Assembly (NCBI RefSeq): GCF_001425625.1 | Contig: NZ_LMCP01000001.1 | Coordinates: 497,430-561,429 of the forward strand | Length of the DNA: 64,000 nucleotides | Source of the DNA: Mesorhizobium sp. Root102 | GTDB lineage: Bacteria; Pseudomonadota; Alphaproteobacteria; Rhizobiales; Rhizobiaceae | Direction of reading: 5' to 3' | Part shown: positions 62,669 to 64,000 of the stretch, piece by piece | Position numbering within the stretch: the stretch's first letter is position 1 | Layout: each line of letters begins with the position of its first letter | Position numbers and translations under genes: made by a program | The notes under the pieces: model-generated | What the model was told of the DNA's origin: nothing | Databases searched by the model: none | The model's input: the letters and a program-made list of their open reading frames with translations, nothing else

Positions 62669-63988
62669 ATGAACAGACTGCTTTCCGGCGTGTCCGCCGG
62701 CGCATTGTTGCTTGCATTCAGTGCAAGCGCTGCCCTTGCCGGCGACCTGCCCGGTAAGTTCGAAGGCGTGACCGTCGACGTGAAGCTGATCGGCGGCCAG
62801 CAATATGAAAAACTCTACGAGCGCATTCCCGAATGGGAAAAGGCGACCGGCGCCAAGGTCAACATCCTGACCAAGAAGAACGGCTTCGACATCGACAAGG
62901 AGCTCAAGTCCGACATCGCTTCGGGCAGCACCAACTGGTGCGTCGGCTGGAACCATTCATCCTTCGCGCCGCAATATACGGGCCTCTACACCGACCTGAG
63001 CAAATTGCTGCCCAAGGCAGAGATAGACGCCTTCGTGCCGTCGACCATCAAGTCGGCTACCATCGACGGCAAGCTGGAGATGCTGCCGCGCGCCCAGTTC
63101 GACGTTTCAGCGCTCTACTACCAGAAAAGCCTGTACGAGAACGCCGACAACAAGACCAAGTTCAAGGCGAAATACGGCTATGACCTGGTGCCGCCGGACA
63201 CGTGGAAGGAAGTCACCGACCAGGCCGAGTTCTTCGCCAATCCGCCCAATTTCTACGGCACGCAGTTCGCCGGCAAGGAAGAGGCGATCAACGGCCGCTT
63301 CTTCGAGATGGTCGTCGCCGAGGGCGGCGAGTATCTCGACAAGGACGGCAAGCCGGTCTTCAATTCCGAGGCTGGCGTCCGGGCGCTCGACTGGTTCGTC
63401 AACCTCTACAAGGCCAAGGCCGTGCCAGCCGGAACCACCAATTATCTCTGGGACGATCTCGGCCAGGGCTTTGCTTCGGGCACCGTCGCCATCAATCTCG
63501 ACTGGCCGGGATGGGCCGGCTTCTTCAACGATCCGAAATCGTCGAAGGTCGCCGGCAATGTCGGCGTCAAGGTCGCGCCTAAGGGCTCTTCGGGCAAGCG
63601 CACCGGCTGGTCCGGTTTCCATGGCTTCTCGGTGACCGAGAACTGCCCCCACAAGGAGGCCGCGGCTTCCCTGGTTTGGTGGCTGACCAACGAAGACAGC
63701 CAGAAGTTGGAGGCCGCCGCAGGTCCGCTGCCGACCCGCACCGCGGTCTGGGACTGGGACCTGAAGCAGGCCGAAAACGATCCTTACAAGAAGGAGGTTC
63801 TTACCGCCTTCCAGGAGGAGGCCAAGCACGCCTTTGCCGTGCCGCAGACGCCTGAATGGATCGAGATCTCGAACGCCGTCTATCCCGAGCTACAGGCGGC
63901 GATCCTCGGCGACAAGACGTCGAAGCAGGCACTGGATGAAGCTGCCGTCAAGGCGACGCAAATCCTCCAGGACGCAGGCAAGCTGTAG
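62669..63988 (+). CDS. Sugar-type extracellular solute-binding protein, family 1
   Basis: 439 aa periplasmic binding protein (SBP_bac_1 family). Sec signal MNRLLSGVSAGALLLAFSAS with cleavage after ALA near 24. SGSTNWCVGWNHSS and LNLDWPG-like NLDWPGWAGFF segments fit sugar-binding family members. GGGAGGATACCA precedes the ATG. The rest of its transporter, if any, would lie beyond the window's right edge. Ligand unknown; probably a sugar or sugar alcohol. Confidence 0.87.
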   Translation: MNRLLSGVSAGALLLAFSASAALAGDLPGKFEGVTVDVKLIGGQQYEKLYERIPEWEKATGAKVNILTKKNGFDIDKELKSDIASGSTNWCVGWNHSSFAPQYTGLYTDLSKLLPKAEIDAFVPSTIKSATIDGKLEMLPRAQFDVSALYYQKSLYENADNKTKFKAKYGYDLVPPDTWKEVTDQAEFFANPPNFYGTQFAGKEEAINGRFFEMVVAEGGEYLDKDGKPVFNSEAGVRALDWFVNLYKAKAVPAGTTNYLWDDLGQGFASGTVAINLDWPGWAGFFNDPKSSKVAGNVGVKVAPKGSSGKRTGWSGFHGFSVTENCPHKEAAASLVWWLTNEDSQKLEAAAGPLPTRTAVWDWDLKQAENDPYKKEVLTAFQEEAKHAFAVPQTPEWIEISNAVYPELQAAILGDKTSKQALDEAAVKATQILQDAGKL

Positions 63989-64000
63989 AAACCACTCCCG

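Overview
The window looks like chromosome or megaplasmid sequence from a high-GC alphaproteobacterium of the order Hyphomicrobiales, most like Mesorhizobium and relatives. The evidence is the rhizobial gene order pcaQ / pcaDCHGB-pobA, the density of ABC importers paired with FCD-type GntR regulators, and the constant ATGA / TGATG / GTGA stop-start overlaps. I see no rRNA, tRNA, insertion sequence, phage gene or CRISPR array. Nearly every base belongs to a catabolic or uptake operon, and no gene-free stretch exceeds 300 bases.

Region 1 (1-12726), aromatic acids. On the minus strand pcaD-pcaC-pcaH-pcaG-pcaB-pobA encodes 4-hydroxybenzoate hydroxylation and the protocatechuate branch of the beta-ketoadipate pathway; pobA runs off the left edge. 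Divergent pcaQ (LysR) is followed by a five-gene branched-chain-type ABC importer (pcaM and partners). The importer reads through by ATGA overlap into an SDR resembling coniferyl-alcohol dehydrogenase and is followed by an aromatic-type aldehyde dehydrogenase. The pcaD and pcaM promoters share one architecture: a PcaQ box, 9 bases, then a conserved 17-base dyad.

Region 2 (12758-22007), sugar or sugar acid. It holds an aldose 1-epimerase (minus strand), then a GntR regulator, an IlvD/Edd-type aldonate dehydratase, an SDR sugar dehydrogenase, an AraD1/GguC-like FAH protein and a Pot-type ABC importer. This fits a non-phosphorylative aldose/aldonate pathway.

Region 3 (22023-33460). An FAD-linked 2-hydroxyacid dehydrogenase is followed by a divergent locus. 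To the left run GntR, DUF3830, TIGR04076, aldo/keto reductase, a SnoaL-like protein and a LIV-type binding protein; to the right run LIV ATPases, permeases and a DadA-like FAD oxidoreductase. The substrate is unknown.

Region 4 (32804-46401). To the left run an M20 amidohydrolase, a small-molecule kinase, an AGXT2L-type PLP enzyme (probably a phospho-lyase) and a GntR regulator. To the right run a GNAT acetyltransferase, a MalT-like LuxR regulator, an HDAC-superfamily amidohydrolase and a complete UrtABCDE/AmiC-like importer. This divergent pair is the best candidate for an undescribed pathway, probably for N-acylated amines or amino alcohols.

Region 5 (46453-51889). An orphan acetolactate-synthase-like TPP enzyme, a LysR regulator, a quinone-oxidoreductase-type dehydrogenase, a small zinc-ribbon protein and a Tim44-domain membrane protein.

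Region 6 (51936-63988). A beta-propeller lactonase diverges from a MaoC-like protein, a family III CoA-transferase and a binding-protein-fold protein without signal peptide. A ribose-type importer whose ATPase is split into two polypeptides follows, then a convergent amidohydrolase and IclR regulator, and finally a divergent sugar-binding protein at the right edge.
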